Assembly: GCF_042683405.1 (NCBI RefSeq)
Contig: NZ_JBHUJS010000002.1
Coordinates: forward strand, 372,001-436,000
DNA: 64,000 bases
Direction: 5' to 3'
Source: Telluria sp042683405
GTDB lineage: Bacteria; Pseudomonadota; Gammaproteobacteria; Burkholderiales; Burkholderiaceae_D
Position numbers and translations under genes: made by a program. The notes below the pieces were generated by a model. That model ran no database searches, was not told the origin of the DNA, and saw nothing but the letters and a program-made list of their open reading frames with translations. Shown piece by piece: positions 17,242 to 25,438 of this stretch; the first letter of the stretch is position 1, and each line of letters begins with the position of its first letter.

Positions 17242-18084
17242 ATGACAAGCGCAGTAGCAGGCAGCCATTACCAGGTGCCGCCGGAACCGTCCCGCCTGTC
17301 GGCCATCGTGCTGGCGGTGGTGATGCACGCCGGGCTGTTGTTCTTCCTGTGGTTCGGCACGCAGTGGCAGGCCACCGAGGAAGTGGCGATGGAAGCGGAA
17401 GTATGGAGCGTGACGCCCGAAATGGCCGCGCCGCTGCCGCAGCCGGTGCAGGCCGAGCCGGAGGTCAAGCCGGAGCCGGAACCTGAGCCGCCGCCGCAAA
17501 AGGTCGAGGAGCCGGTGGCCCAGACGCCGCCGGACATCGCGCTGGAACGCGAAAAGAAGCGCAAGGAAGATGAACGCAAGAAGGCCGAGCAGCTGGCCAA
17601 GCAGGAACAGCTGAAGAAGGAACAGCAGGAAAAGCTCGAGAAGGAAAGACTGGCGAAGGAAGCGAAGCTCAAGGCCGACAAGCTGGCCAAGGCCAAGGCG
17701 GCCGAGGAAAAGCAGCTCAAGGCGCTGCGCGACGAAGAGATGCGCCGCCTGACGGAAGCTGCCGGCAGCGGCGGCAGCGGCACGGCCGCGCGTTCGGCCG
17801 CGCCCAAGAGCGACCCGGGATACATCGCCAGCCTGACCGCCAAGATCAAGGGCAACATCATCTACGGCGGCAACCGGGATGTGCCTGGCGACCCGCGCGC
17901 GGTGTACCGGATCGAGCAACTGCCGACCGGCGAGATCATCAGCTTCAGGAAGATCAAGAGCAGTGGAATACCCGAGTATGACCTTGCAGTGGAACAGGCG
18001 ATCACCGCATCGTCCCCGCTGCCGAAGAAAAAGAACGGCACGGTCGAACGGACGATCGAGCCTATCTTCAGACTAAAGGAATGA
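17242..18084 (+). CDS. tolA: Cell envelope integrity protein TolA
   Basis: A 280-residue protein with an N-terminal anchor helix (LSAIVLAVVMHAGLLFFLWFG, about residues 20-40), a Pro/Glu-rich stretch, a Lys/Glu/Ala-rich helical stalk (about 95-180) and a compact C-terminal TolA/TonB-like domain. That domain begins near SDPGYIASLTAKIKGNIIYGG and ends FRLKE. The C-terminal domain contacts TolB and Pal. The stalk is shorter than in E. coli TolA, which is usual in betaproteobacteria. It lies 10 nt behind tolR and 4 nt before tolB. Confidence 0.96.
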   Translation: MTSAVAGSHYQVPPEPSRLSAIVLAVVMHAGLLFFLWFGTQWQATEEVAMEAEVWSVTPEMAAPLPQPVQAEPEVKPEPEPEPPPQKVEEPVAQTPPDIALEREKKRKEDERKKAEQLAKQEQLKKEQQEKLEKERLAKEAKLKADKLAKAKAAEEKQLKALRDEEMRRLTEAAGSGGSGTAARSAAPKSDPGYIASLTAKIKGNIIYGGNRDVPGDPRAVYRIEQLPTGEIISFRKIKSSGIPEYDLAVEQAITASSPLPKKKNGTVERTIEPIFRLKE

Positions 18085-18088
18085 ACAC

Positions 18089-19351
18089 ATGAATTTTGCA
18101 AAAGGCCTGATCCTGTGCGGCGCGATTGTCGCCGCTTCGGCGAATGCGCAGCTGCGTTTCGAGATCTCCGGCGTGGGCAGCACCCAGATCCCGGTCGCGG
18201 TGGCCAGCTTTGCCGACGAAGCCATCGCCCCTGCGATCGTATCGAACGTGATCAAGGCCGACCTGGAGCGCAGCGGCGTGTTCAAGGTGATCGACGCGGG
18301 CCGCGTCATCTCCGAAACCTCCGCGGTCGACTATAACGAATGGAAGGCGCGCGGCGCCCGCGCGCTGGTGGTGGGCAGCGTGTCCAAGCTGGCCGACGGC
18401 CGCTACGACGTGCGCTACAAGCTGCTGGACGCGGTCAACAGCGGCGAACTGTCCTCGATGGGCCAGTCCACCGCGGCGCGCTACACCCGCCTGGCGGCCC
18501 ACAAGATCGCCGACGACATCTACGAAAAGCTGACCGGCGTGCGCGGCGCATTCGCCACCCGCATCGCCTACGTCAACGAGAACCGCGCGAACCGCCTGTA
18601 CAAGCTGGAGGTCGCGGACGCCGACGGCGAAGGCACGCAGGTCGCCGTCACCTCCAACGAACCGATCATCTCTCCATCGTGGTCGCCGGACGGCACCAAG
18701 GTCGCCTACGTCTCGTTCGAGCAGAAAAAGCCCATCATCTACGTGCAGGACCTGGTCACCGGCGGCCGCCGCGTGGTCGTCAACCAGAAGGGCAACAACT
18801 CCGCGCCCGCCTGGTCGCCGGACGGCAGCAAGCTGGCAGTCGCCCTGTCGCGCGACAACCATACCCAGATCTACGTCGTCAACGCCGACGGCTCCGGCCT
18901 GCGCCGCGTCTCGAACAGCGCCGGCATCGACACCGAGCCGCAGTTCTCGAGCGACGGCCAGTACATCTACTTTACGAGCGACCGCAGCGGCGGTCCCCAG
19001 ATCTACCGCATGCCCGCCACCGGCGGCAATGCGACCCGCGTAACCTTCAATGGCAACTACAACACCAGCCCGCGCGTCTCCTCCGACGGCAAGACGCTGG
19101 CCTGGGTGTCGCTGCGCAATGGAGATTACGGCCTGTATGCGATGGACCTGGCCACCGGCCAGGAGCTGCGCCTGGCCGACAACGCGACTGAACCGAGTTT
19201 TTCCCCGAACGGCAAGTACATCATGTACGCCACCGAAGCGGGGCGACGTAAAACGTTGGCAGTAGTGTCGGTCGACGGCCGTGTAAAGCAGCGCCTGACT
19301 ACGAACGCAGGAACGATCCGGGAGCCCAACTGGGGCCCGTTCATGAAGTAG
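18089..19351 (+). CDS. tolB: Tol-Pal system beta-propeller protein TolB
   Basis: A 420-residue periplasmic protein with signal peptide MNFAKGLILCGAIVAASANAQ. The N-terminal D1 domain (about 22-160) is followed by a six-bladed propeller built from repeated [SP]SWSPDGTK.AYVS-type blades: SPSWSPDGTKVAYVS, APAWSPDGSKLAVALS, EPQFSSDGQYIYFTSDRSG, SPRVSSDGKTLAWVS and EPSFSPNGKYIMYAT. TolB links TolA to Pal at the outer membrane during constriction. It is followed 27 nt later by pal, which has a strong AGGAG site. Confidence 0.98.
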   Translation: MNFAKGLILCGAIVAASANAQLRFEISGVGSTQIPVAVASFADEAIAPAIVSNVIKADLERSGVFKVIDAGRVISETSAVDYNEWKARGARALVVGSVSKLADGRYDVRYKLLDAVNSGELSSMGQSTAARYTRLAAHKIADDIYEKLTGVRGAFATRIAYVNENRANRLYKLEVADADGEGTQVAVTSNEPIISPSWSPDGTKVAYVSFEQKKPIIYVQDLVTGGRRVVVNQKGNNSAPAWSPDGSKLAVALSRDNHTQIYVVNADGSGLRRVSNSAGIDTEPQFSSDGQYIYFTSDRSGGPQIYRMPATGGNATRVTFNGNYNTSPRVSSDGKTLAWVSLRNGDYGLYAMDLATGQELRLADNATEPSFSPNGKYIMYATEAGRRKTLAVVSVDGRVKQRLTTNAGTIREPNWGPFMK

Positions 19352-19378
19352 GACTTTTAAAACCGCTAGGAGAAGATC

Positions 19379-19903
19379 ATGCAAAACTTTAAAAATATCG
19401 CCATCCTCATCGCCACGGCCACCATGGTCGCAGCCTGCAGCTCGCCAGAAGTGAAACTGGACGAGACCCCTGTGGTTGAAAAGCCAGTCGAGCAGCCAGC
19501 ACCGGTTGCCGATACCCGCGACGTCAAGCCAGTGGAAACCGGCTCGACCGACCCGCTGAACGACCCGCAAGGCGTACTGGCCAAGCGCAGCGTCTACTTC
19601 GACTACGACAGCTATGTCGTGCGCGAAGACGGCCGTCCAGTGGTGGAGAACCACGCCGGCTACCTGACCAAGAACACCGGCCGCAAGATCCTCATCCAGG
19701 GCAACACCGACGAACGCGGCTCGACCGAGTACAACCTGGCCCTGGGCCAGAAGCGTGCCGAAGCCGTCCGCCGCTCGATGGCAGCGCTGGGTGTGGCCGA
19801 CTCGCAGATGGAAGCCGTGTCGCTGGGCGAAGAGAAGCCTAAGGCACAGGGCAGCACCGAGCAGGCATGGGCAGAAAACCGCCGCGCCGACATCGTGTAT
19901 TAA
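19379..19903 (+). CDS. pal: Peptidoglycan-associated lipoprotein Pal
   Basis: A 174-residue outer-membrane lipoprotein. The lipobox VAAC places the lipidated cysteine at residue 20, followed by Ser-Ser. After a proline-rich linker, the OmpA C-like domain (about 65-174) carries YFDYDSYVV and GNTDERGSTEYNLALGQKRAEAV, whose Asp and Arg bind meso-diaminopimelate of peptidoglycan. Length and motifs match Pal throughout. AGGAGAAG precedes the ATG at proper spacing. Confidence 0.98.
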   Translation: MQNFKNIAILIATATMVAACSSPEVKLDETPVVEKPVEQPAPVADTRDVKPVETGSTDPLNDPQGVLAKRSVYFDYDSYVVREDGRPVVENHAGYLTKNTGRKILIQGNTDERGSTEYNLALGQKRAEAVRRSMAALGVADSQMEAVSLGEEKPKAQGSTEQAWAENRRADIVY

Positions 19904-19974
19904 TCCGTAAGTCTGTTTGACAGCGTGGCGGCTTGCAGTGCAGACTGCTTGCCGTCACGTTGAAAAGAGTGCCC

Positions 19975-20730
19975 ATGAAGACCCTGACCAAATCCCGCAT
20001 CGCCGCCCTGTTCCTCGCCTTTGCCGCCGCCAGTTCGGCGCACGCCGGCATCCTGGACGACGACGAAGCACGCAAGGCCATCATCGACCTGCGCGCCAAG
20101 GTGGACAACATGGTGCGCGAAATGAACGCGCGCATCGACACCAAGGCCGACAAGACGCAGTCGCTCGAATTCATCAACCAGAACGAACGCACGCTGGCCG
20201 AAATCGCCAGCCTGCGCGGCCAGATCGAAGTGCTGGCCAACGAGATCGCCAACGTCCAGAAGCGCCAGCGCGAGTTGTACGCTGACCTCGACGCGCGCAT
20301 CAAAAAACTCGAACCGCGCGAAGTGACCATCGACGGCCAGACCGCCGAAGTCGACGTCTCGGAGCAGAAGTCCTACGACGCGGCGATGGCGCTGTTCAAG
20401 GGGGGCGACTACGCCGCCGCTGCCGCCGCGCTGTCGGAGTTCGTGCGCCGCTACCCTGCTTCCGGCTATGCCGCGAACGCGCAGTACTGGCTGGGCAACG
20501 CCTACTATGCCGCGCGCGACTACAAGAAAGCCATCGCCGCCCAGCGCGACGTGGTCGCCAACTACGGCGACAGCGCCAAGGCGCCGGACGCGCTGCTCAA
20601 CATCGCCAGCAGCTACACCGAGCTGAAGGACAAGAAGAGCGCGCGCAAGGCCTTGCAGGACCTGGTCGCCAAGTATCCCGACTCGGCCGCAGCGCAGGCC
20701 GCCACCGACCGCCTGAAAACGCTGAAGTAA
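19975..20730 (+). CDS. cpoB: Cell division coordinator CpoB (YbgF)
   Basis: A 251-residue periplasmic protein, last of the tol-pal cluster. Signal peptide MKTLTKSRIAALFLAFAAASSAHA, then an N-terminal coiled coil (about 28-120). A YbgF tetratricopeptide domain follows (YDAAMALFKGGDYAAAAAALSEFVRRYPASGYAANAQYWLGNAYYAARDYKKAI...). The start was moved to MKTLTKS because the extra upstream residues do not resemble a signal peptide. CpoB modulates PBP1b activity in response to Tol movement. Confidence 0.95.
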   Translation: MKTLTKSRIAALFLAFAAASSAHAGILDDDEARKAIIDLRAKVDNMVREMNARIDTKADKTQSLEFINQNERTLAEIASLRGQIEVLANEIANVQKRQRELYADLDARIKKLEPREVTIDGQTAEVDVSEQKSYDAAMALFKGGDYAAAAAALSEFVRRYPASGYAANAQYWLGNAYYAARDYKKAIAAQRDVVANYGDSAKAPDALLNIASSYTELKDKKSARKALQDLVAKYPDSAAAQAATDRLKTLK

Positions 20731-20768
20731 TCCGCGTGGCACGGGCGACGGCCATCGCCGCCGCCCTG

Positions 20769-20798
20769 TGATCCCGGCGAACGTGGGATCCATGCCGA
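20769..20798. repeat. Third copy of the REP-like element
   Basis: GATCCCGGCGAACGTGGGAT followed by CCATGCCGAG. It matches the CATCCC...GGGATCCATGC(T/C)GAG element at 15359 in the same orientation and lies in the gap between cpoB and the tRNA promoter. The central GATCCC/GGGATC arms form a small hairpin. Confidence 0.6.
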
Positions 20799-20848
20799 GT
20801 CGGCTCAGCGCGACAGCCACGCAAAGCCGATAAATTTCTCGCAGGGGT

Positions 20849-20877
20849 TTGACAGCTTCCGCCCCACCCCCTATAAT
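20849..20877 (+). promoter_or_regulatory. Sigma70-type promoter of tRNA-Lys
   Basis: TTGACA at 20849-20854 and TATAAT at 20872-20877, separated by exactly 17 nt. Both hexamers match the consensus fully. The tRNA begins 12 nt after the -10 hexamer, which leaves a very short leader. Confidence 0.9.
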
Positions 20878-20889
20878 CTTGCTTCTTTC

Positions 20890-20965
20890 GGGTCGTTAGC
20901 TCAGCTGGTAGAGCAGCGGACTTTTAATCCGTTGGTCGCAGGTTCGAATCCCGCACGGCCTACCA
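20890..20965 (+). tRNA. tRNA-Lys (TTT)
   Basis: A 76-nt cloverleaf. The acceptor GGGTCGT pairs with ACGGCCT (one G-T at each of two positions). The D-loop is AGCTCAGCTGGTAGAGC. The anticodon arm CGGA-CTTTTAA-TCCG has anticodon TTT at 20923-20925, and the T-arm is CGCAGGTTCGAATCCCGCA-like. The encoded discriminator A and CCA end are present at 20962-20965. A terminator follows 14 nt later. Confidence 0.98.
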
Positions 20966-20979
20966 CGAATTGAAACAGA

Positions 20980-21014
20980 AACGCCAACCTTCACCGGTTG
21001 GCGTTTTTGTTTTT
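20980..21014 (+). terminator. Rho-independent terminator after tRNA-Lys
   Basis: AACGCCAACC (20980-20989) pairs perfectly with GGTTGGCGTT (20996-21005) across a six-base loop, followed by TTTGTTTTTG. This is a strong intrinsic terminator for the single-gene tRNA transcript. Confidence 0.93.
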
Positions 21015-21246
21015 GTGCGCCAGATTTCTCCGCCGCCGCGCGCCGCGGCAACGCATCGCCCCTCCGCCGGAGCGCGCTGGACCCGTGTTCCCAAAACTGC
21101 ACACGGTTTCTCTCTTTTGCCACCAAAAATTCTTCTTGCTCAGGTAATATTGACTAGTGGGAACATCTGTTTCCAAATTTGACTCTTAATAACAACGCTG
21201 CCTCGAATGGGCGGCGGGCACCACGCCCTACTGCAAAGGTCACATC

Positions 21247-22971
21247 ATGTTCAAAAGCCTGTCGATCAAGGCTCGCCTCATCCTCGTCCTCTCCTTCCTC
21301 TGCGTCCAGCTGCTGGTGGGCGCGTTCATCGGCATCGGCAGCCTGAGCCTGTCCAATGCCTCGATGCAGAGCATGTATGCCGACCGCCTCGTGCCGATCG
21401 GCCAGCTCGACAGAATCATGGGCCTGCTAGACAAGAACCAGATGGCGCTGGCGCGCAGCCTGACGACCGACCCGGCCGAGGCCGCCCAGCTGATGAATGG
21501 CGTAGAGGCCAACATCCCGCAGATCAGCAAGATCTGGGATACCTATATGCAGACCAGGCTGACGGACGAAGAGCGCATATTGGCCGAGCGTTTCGCCGCC
21601 GCCCGCAAGGCCTACCTGGCCGACGGCCTGGCGCCGGCCATCGCGGCAGTGCGCGGCCAGGATATCGCCGGCGCGACGGTCCTCGTGAACGGCAAGATGG
21701 CCTCCCTGATCGCACCGGTGCGCAGCGGCCTGGATGAGCTCATCCGCCTGCAGGAGCGCGTGGCCAAGGCGGAATACGAAGAAAACGAAAGCACCTACCT
21801 CCTGATCCGCAACACCTGTATCGCTGCACTGATCCTCGGCATGGCCGTCGCCATCTCGATCGGCGTGTGGCTGGTGCGCGCGATCACCCGTCCGCTGAAC
21901 GAAGCCGTCGAAATCGCAGGCCACATCGCCGCCGGCGACCTCACCCAGCAGATCGAAGTCAAGTCGCAGGACGAGATGGGCGTGCTGACCGACGCGCTCA
22001 AGAAGATGAATGACAGCCTGGTCTCCATCGTCGGCCAGGTGCGCACCGGCACCGACATGATCGCCACGGCATCGAACCAGATCGCCAGCGGCAACATGGA
22101 CCTGTCGGCCCGCACCGAGCAGCAGGCAAGCTCGCTGGAAGAAACCGCGTCCTCGATCGAAGAGCTCACCTCCACCGTGCGCCAGAACGCCGACAACGCG
22201 CGCCAGGCCAACTCGCTGGCGCAGTCGGCATCCGACGTCGCCGGCAAGGGCGGCGCGGTGGTGTCCGAAGTCGTCACGACCATGGACGCCATCAACGAAT
22301 CGGCCAAGAAGATCGTCGACATCATCGGCGTCATCGACGGCATCGCCTTCCAGACCAACATCCTGGCACTGAACGCCGCGGTGGAAGCGGCGCGTGCCGG
22401 CGAACAGGGCCGCGGCTTCGCGGTCGTCGCGTCGGAAGTGCGCAGCCTCGCGCAGCGCAGCGCCAACGCCGCCAAGGAAATCAAGGAACTGATCGGCGAC
22501 TCGGTCGAGAAGGTCGAGGCGGGCAGCCGCCTCGTCAACCAGGCCGGTACGACCATGGCCGAAGTGGTGGACAGCGTGAAGCGCGTCACCGACATCATGG
22601 CCGAGATCACTGCAGCGAGCGTCGAGCAGACTGCGGGCATCGAGCAGATCAACCAAGCCATCACGCAGATGGACGACGTGACGCAGCAGAACGCGTCCCT
22701 GGTCGAAGAAGCCGCCGCCGCAGCGCAATCGCTGGAGCAGCAGGCCGGCGAACTGTCGCAGCTGGTCAGCATCTTCAAAGTCGAGCGCCGCCGCACCAGC
22801 CGCGCCGCCAGCGCCGGCGCCACCGCCGCTGCGCCGCAGACAACGGAAGTGGCGACCCTGCCGGTGCGCCGTCCGCCAGCCAAGCGCCTGGCGCGCCAGG
22901 CTGCCGCCCGTCCGGCCGCGAGCGAACGCGCACCAGCGCCAGCCGCTACCGAGGAATGGGAAGAGTTCTGA
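21247..22971 (+). CDS. Methyl-accepting chemotaxis protein (Tar-like topology)
   Basis: A 574-residue receptor. TM1 is about residues 11-31, a four-helix-bundle periplasmic sensor lies at about 35-186, and TM2 at about 189-211 (CIAALILGMAVAISIGVWLV). A HAMP domain begins RAITRPLNEAVEIA, and the signalling domain has the hairpin tip GIAFQTNILALNAAVEAARAGEQGRGFAVVASEVRSLAQRSA. The protein ends EEWEEF, an EExxF-type tail resembling the NWETF pentapeptide that docks CheR/CheB. An Ala/Pro-rich linker precedes that tail. The ligand is unknown; the sensor lacks a recognisable PAS or Cache domain. It stands alone, with a hairpin-rich gap downstream shared with tspO. Confidence 0.95.
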   Translation: MFKSLSIKARLILVLSFLCVQLLVGAFIGIGSLSLSNASMQSMYADRLVPIGQLDRIMGLLDKNQMALARSLTTDPAEAAQLMNGVEANIPQISKIWDTYMQTRLTDEERILAERFAAARKAYLADGLAPAIAAVRGQDIAGATVLVNGKMASLIAPVRSGLDELIRLQERVAKAEYEENESTYLLIRNTCIAALILGMAVAISIGVWLVRAITRPLNEAVEIAGHIAAGDLTQQIEVKSQDEMGVLTDALKKMNDSLVSIVGQVRTGTDMIATASNQIASGNMDLSARTEQQASSLEETASSIEELTSTVRQNADNARQANSLAQSASDVAGKGGAVVSEVVTTMDAINESAKKIVDIIGVIDGIAFQTNILALNAAVEAARAGEQGRGFAVVASEVRSLAQRSANAAKEIKELIGDSVEKVEAGSRLVNQAGTTMAEVVDSVKRVTDIMAEITAASVEQTAGIEQINQAITQMDDVTQQNASLVEEAAAAAQSLEQQAGELSQLVSIFKVERRRTSRAASAGATAAAPQTTEVATLPVRRPPAKRLARQAAARPAASERAPAPAATEEWEEF

Positions 22972-22989
22972 AGCAGGCGCCGGCGATAT

Positions 22990-23021
22990 AAAAAAAGCGG
23001 ATACTCCCCCGGAGTATCCGC
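22990..23021 (-). terminator. Perfect 11-bp hairpin, terminator for the minus-strand tspO gene
   Basis: GCGGATACTCC (22997-23007) pairs perfectly with GGAGTATCCGC (23011-23021) across CCC. The A-run at 22990-22996 becomes a U-run on the minus strand, so the unit reads as an intrinsic terminator for tspO. Confidence 0.75.
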
Positions 23022-23033
23022 CATTACAGGTCC

Positions 23034-23105
23034 GGAGAGGATATACCCCCCCGGAGTATGCCAGGGCCGCGCAATGCGGCCTTTTCTACAGGGGGGTATG
23101 TCTCC
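23034..23105. repeat. Nested inverted repeats between the chemotaxis receptor and tspO
   Basis: An outer pair (GGAGAGGATATACCCCCC at 23034-23051 and GGGGGGTATGTCTCC at 23091-23105) encloses an inner hairpin GGCCGC-GCAAT-GCGGCC (23065-23081) followed by TTTT. The inner hairpin is a plausible terminator for the + strand receptor gene. The stretch CCCCCGGAGTAT occurs twice (23006-23017 and 23047-23058), which suggests local duplication of the preceding hairpin. Confidence 0.6.
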
Positions 23106-23107
23106 GC

Positions 23108-23599
23108 CTACCCCAGCAGCTGCGGATTGAGGCGCCAGGTGCTCCACGTCAGGGCGCACGCGAAGCCCACCCACGCGACGTATGGCATCATCATGACGCC
23201 AGCCAGTGGCCGTACACGCCAGAAAGCGATCGTGGTCGCCGCGACCAGCAGGAACAGCAGCACTGCATCCGCGAATGCCGCGGCGCCCGAGCGCAGGCCG
23301 AAGAACAGCCAGCTCCAAACCGCATTCACCACGAGCTGCACCACAAACAGCGCCAGCGTGCGCGGCGCGGTTGCCGTTCCGCGAATGCGCCACACCGTCC
23401 ACACGGCCAGCGCCATCAGCGTATAGAGCACCGACCACACAGGGCCGAACACCGAACCGGGCGGCGCCCAGGACGGCCGCACCAGCTGCGCGTAGAAGTT
23501 CTCGGCTCCCGCCGAGGCCATCGCACCGATGCCGGCCGCCGCGAACGTAATCGCGAACCAGGCCAGCAGGCCCTTCACCTGTTTCCCTCTTTGTCCCAT
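23108..23599 (-). CDS. tspO: TspO/MBR family tryptophan-rich sensory protein
   Basis: A 163-residue membrane protein with five predicted helices. The family motifs are present: RPSWAPPGSVFGPVWSVLYTLMALAVW near residues 41-67 and VNAVWSWLFFGLRS about 92-105. It is unusually rich in tryptophan. Bacterial TspO binds tetrapyrroles and affects porphyrin handling or stress responses; the role here is inferred from family only. It converges on the chemotaxis gene. Confidence 0.93.
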   Translation of the reverse strand: MGQRGKQVKGLLAWFAITFAAAGIGAMASAGAENFYAQLVRPSWAPPGSVFGPVWSVLYTLMALAVWTVWRIRGTATAPRTLALFVVQLVVNAVWSWLFFGLRSGAAAFADAVLLFLLVAATTIAFWRVRPLAGVMMMPYVAWVGFACALTWSTWRLNPQLLG

Positions 23600-23642
23600 G
23601 CTCCCTCCCGATCAATATGGTGATCATATCGGAAGAGCGCGC

Positions 23643-23673
23643 GGGGGACCGTCCCTAACGGAGACTGCTCCGT
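23643..23673. repeat. GGGGAC-N-GTCCC palindrome plus adjacent hairpin
   Basis: GGGGGACCGTCCC at 23643-23655 is a copy of the palindrome family. It is followed by ACGGAG-ACTG-CTCCGT at 23658-23673, a perfect six-pair hairpin. The unit sits in the 108-nt gap between tspO and the next minus-strand gene and could end that gene's transcript. Confidence 0.55.
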
Positions 23674-23707
23674 GGTCTTTGCCTGAACGGTCCGCGTTCC
23701 CTGCCCT

Positions 23708-24202
23708 TTACTGCGGCTTGGGGGCGCGGCGCGGCATGGAGTTCATGTTGTCCATGTCGGCGGCGATCTGCCATTTGCCGTCGGCGCCGCGCTTCAGCAC
23801 GATGATGAACTTGCCGCCGTCCGGCTGGCCGGCCTGCTGTGCGAAGCCGCCGACGATGTAGGCCATATCCTTCGATTCGGAGTAGGCGATCGCGCGCAGG
23901 GCCAGCGGCCCGCCGGCGTTGCGCGCGTAGGCTGCAGTGATTTGCGCGGCGCCCTGCGCAGGCATCTGGCCGTTCGGAAGGGCCATGCCGTCCGCAGCGA
24001 ACAGCGCGGCCACGGCAGCAGGGTTGTTGGCGCTCCAGTGTTTTTCGTAGTCGCGCAGGATGCGCTCGGCCTCCGGCGGCAACTGCACCGATGGCAGCGC
24101 CGGCGCTTGCGGCGCTGCGGCCTGCGGCGCGGGCGACTGGGCAAATGCGAGGATAGGTGCGGCGGACAGCGCGAGCACGCACGCGGCGGACTTCAGGTTC
24201 AT
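23708..24202 (-). CDS. Secreted SnoaL-like / DUF4440-type protein
   Basis: A 164-residue protein with signal peptide MNLKSAACVLALSAAPILAFA, a short Pro/Ala linker and a single NTF2-like domain (about 45-155). The order is RILRDYEKHWSANNPAAVAALFAADGMALPNG, then QITAAYA, then DMAYIVGGFA and a final GKFIIVLKRGADGKWQIAADMDN. These are the marks of DUF4440/SnoaL-like ketosteroid-isomerase-fold proteins. No catalytic role can be assigned. The start was placed at the signal peptide. It stands alone on the minus strand. Confidence 0.75.
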   Translation of the reverse strand: MNLKSAACVLALSAAPILAFAQSPAPQAAAPQAPALPSVQLPPEAERILRDYEKHWSANNPAAVAALFAADGMALPNGQMPAQGAAQITAAYARNAGGPLALRAIAYSESKDMAYIVGGFAQQAGQPDGGKFIIVLKRGADGKWQIAADMDNMNSMPRRAPKPQ

Positions 24203-24374
24203 GGGATTCCCTTGTGAGCGTTGGACGATGCGGTGCGGCGCTTCCAGTGTGGCCGCTCCTGCTGCGCGAGTATGTCGCGAATTGATTGTCCAGGCAACAT
24301 ACAGACGTCGCGCTCCGGCTCGCAAAGGCGGAGCGTGCCACGTAGGCCAGCCCCCTTCAGCTCATCGCCGGGAA

Positions 24375-25367
24375 TTAGTCGAGGGTGACCTTCTCACCGG
24401 CTTCGAGTTCGGCCAGCGCCTGCTCGATCTCGGGGCGCAGCTCGCTCAGCGGCGTGTGCGCCAGCTCCTGCAGCGTGTGCCGCTTGGCCAGCTTCTTCGC
24501 TACCAGGTAGCCCATCACATAGCCGGAACGCGACGGCACTTCGGCCTTCTCGTCGAGGCCGAGGAAGTAGCGGCGGTAGTCGTCGGACGACTTCGAGTCG
24601 AGCAGCGCGCGCAGGTTCTTTGCCAGTCCCGGCACGTCGGCCAGCACGCGCTCGGGCGTATTGCGCGGCAGGCCGAAGATCTCGACGCCGCCAGTGCCGG
24701 GATTGAGCGCCTGCGCCACGTAGGTCGCCAGGCCCTCGCCCCACAGCGCGCCCAGGATGCCTTCCGGCTGGTCCTTGTGCTTGAACTGGCGGTGGTAGAT
24801 GTGGAACAGCTCGTGGTGGAAGAACGGTTCAGGATTCGCACCTTTCCCGTACACCCAGGTGATCATGTCCAGGCCGAACAGCAGCGCGGAGTTGCCCTTG
24901 ATGTTGCGCACGCCGCCATCGAAGCCGCCGAGCGAATACATGAAGTAGATGTCGCCGCTGTAGGCCAGGTCCGGGAACGACTTGCGGAAGGTGGTCTCGT
25001 ACCTGGTCAGGTCCTTCGAGATGCGGTTCGAGACGTCGCGCATCACGTCCATCTGCGAACCGATCCGCTCCTGCACCATCTTGTAGCGCCGCACGATCTC
25101 GTCGTCCAGCGGCTTCCCGTTGCGGATGCCGACCACGTCGGCGGCATACACCTCCGGATAGCGCCTGGCGACCATGCGGTTGAACAGGACGGCCTGCGCT
25201 TCGGGCGCGAGGCCCTGCGTCTTCCCGTAGAACTCCCAGAAGGCCGGCATGAGGTTGATCACGCGGTAGCCCGGCTGCGGAGCGGCCGGCTTGCCGGCGC
25301 CGAATGCGGTAGTGGAGACGAGGAAGGCTGCAGCCAGCGGCAGCGCGCATCGCAGGAGACGGTTCAT
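24375..25367 (-). CDS. Putative secreted zinc metallopeptidase with HELFH motif
   Basis: A 330-residue exported protein: signal peptide MNRLLRCALPLAAAFLVSTTAFG, then no family I can name with confidence. A gluzincin-like HExxH motif (HELFH, residues 185-189) lies in NPEPFFHHELFHIYHRQ, followed after about 20 residues by WGEGLATYVAQ, whose Glu could be the third zinc ligand. The arrangement recalls DUF2268-type putative Zn-dependent proteases. The N-terminal 150 residues contain FWEFYGKTQGL and a helical region. It starts about 70 nt downstream of the pbpC end, on the same strand. Confidence 0.65.
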   Translation of the reverse strand: MNRLLRCALPLAAAFLVSTTAFGAGKPAAPQPGYRVINLMPAFWEFYGKTQGLAPEAQAVLFNRMVARRYPEVYAADVVGIRNGKPLDDEIVRRYKMVQERIGSQMDVMRDVSNRISKDLTRYETTFRKSFPDLAYSGDIYFMYSLGGFDGGVRNIKGNSALLFGLDMITWVYGKGANPEPFFHHELFHIYHRQFKHKDQPEGILGALWGEGLATYVAQALNPGTGGVEIFGLPRNTPERVLADVPGLAKNLRALLDSKSSDDYRRYFLGLDEKAEVPSRSGYVMGYLVAKKLAKRHTLQELAHTPLSELRPEIEQALAELEAGEKVTLD

Positions 25368-25438
25368 CTTGGGGTCCGATGTTAAAAAGACCACAAGCGT
25401 AATCCACTTGCTGGGATTTCGCAACTTAGCAGCAGGGA

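Noticed and set aside
23708..25367. The two secreted minus-strand genes behind pbpC as a defence or toxin island
   Set aside because: No toxin, immunity, mobile or composition signal is seen; a SnoaL-like protein and a putative protease on their own do not support it.
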